A stretch of DNA of 5,780 nucleotides from Chloroflexota bacterium (lineage in GTDB: Bacteria; Chloroflexota; Ktedonobacteria; Ktedonobacterales; JACDGC01): NCBI GenBank assembly GCA_021812265.1, contig JAKAOI010000167.1:1-5780 (forward strand), read 5' to 3'. The notes under the pieces are model-generated. The model saw only the letters and a list, made by a program, of their open reading frames with translations. It was not told the origin of the DNA and did no database searches. The first letter of the stretch is position 1. Each line of letters starts with the position of its first letter. Made by a program: the position numbers and the translations under genes. This document shows positions 5,723 to 5,780 of the stretch, in pieces.

Positions 5723-5780
5723 AAAAATTACCCCTTTGGAAGTAGTTTACAAAAAGAGAGCGGTTCGTATTCTCGATTTT

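Overview
This window looks like ordinary bacterial chromosome of roughly balanced base composition. Ribosome binding sites are purine-rich (AGGGAG, AAAGGGG, AGGA), and several proteins resemble members known from Bacillota. I favour a Bacillota-type host, weakly, because no rRNA, tRNA or other lineage marker is present. No mobile element, tRNA or CRISPR array was seen.

Layout. Positions 1-330 (minus) hold the N-terminal 110 codons of a TetR-family repressor that runs off the left edge. A 146-bp divergent region carries a sigma70-type promoter and a 16-bp dyad just downstream of it. A plus-strand gene set follows: an alpha/beta hydrolase (477-1625), a FabH-like ketosynthase III (1681-2742), an AMP-forming acyl-CoA ligase (2747-4339) and a MaoC/PhaJ-type enoyl-CoA hydratase (4495-4911). 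A second, near-consensus promoter overlaps the hydrolase stop codon and is followed by an AT-rich cluster of half-sites. The 155-bp gap between ligase and hydratase contains a perfect 11-bp inverted repeat. A 3-hydroxybutyrate dehydrogenase-type SDR (4952-5722) converges from the minus strand.

How the genes may work together (inference). The ligase would activate a carboxylic acid as its CoA thioester. The hydratase would interconvert 2-enoyl-CoA and, by family precedent, (R)-3-hydroxyacyl-CoA. The ketosynthase would make or break a carbon-carbon bond on an acyl thioester, and the hydrolase would cleave an ester, thioester or C-C bond. The SDR would oxidise or reduce a short 3-hydroxy acid. 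This suggests a regulated acyl-CoA or 3-hydroxy/3-keto acid pathway whose substrate cannot be read from the sequence. The TetR protein is the obvious candidate regulator.

Most interesting points: both promoters carry the same ATGA-N8-TCAT dyad; the ketosynthase appears to have a Cys-His-His active site rather than the FabH Cys-His-Asn; and the gene content superficially mimics the OleABCD hydrocarbon pathway although the individual proteins do not match Ole families.
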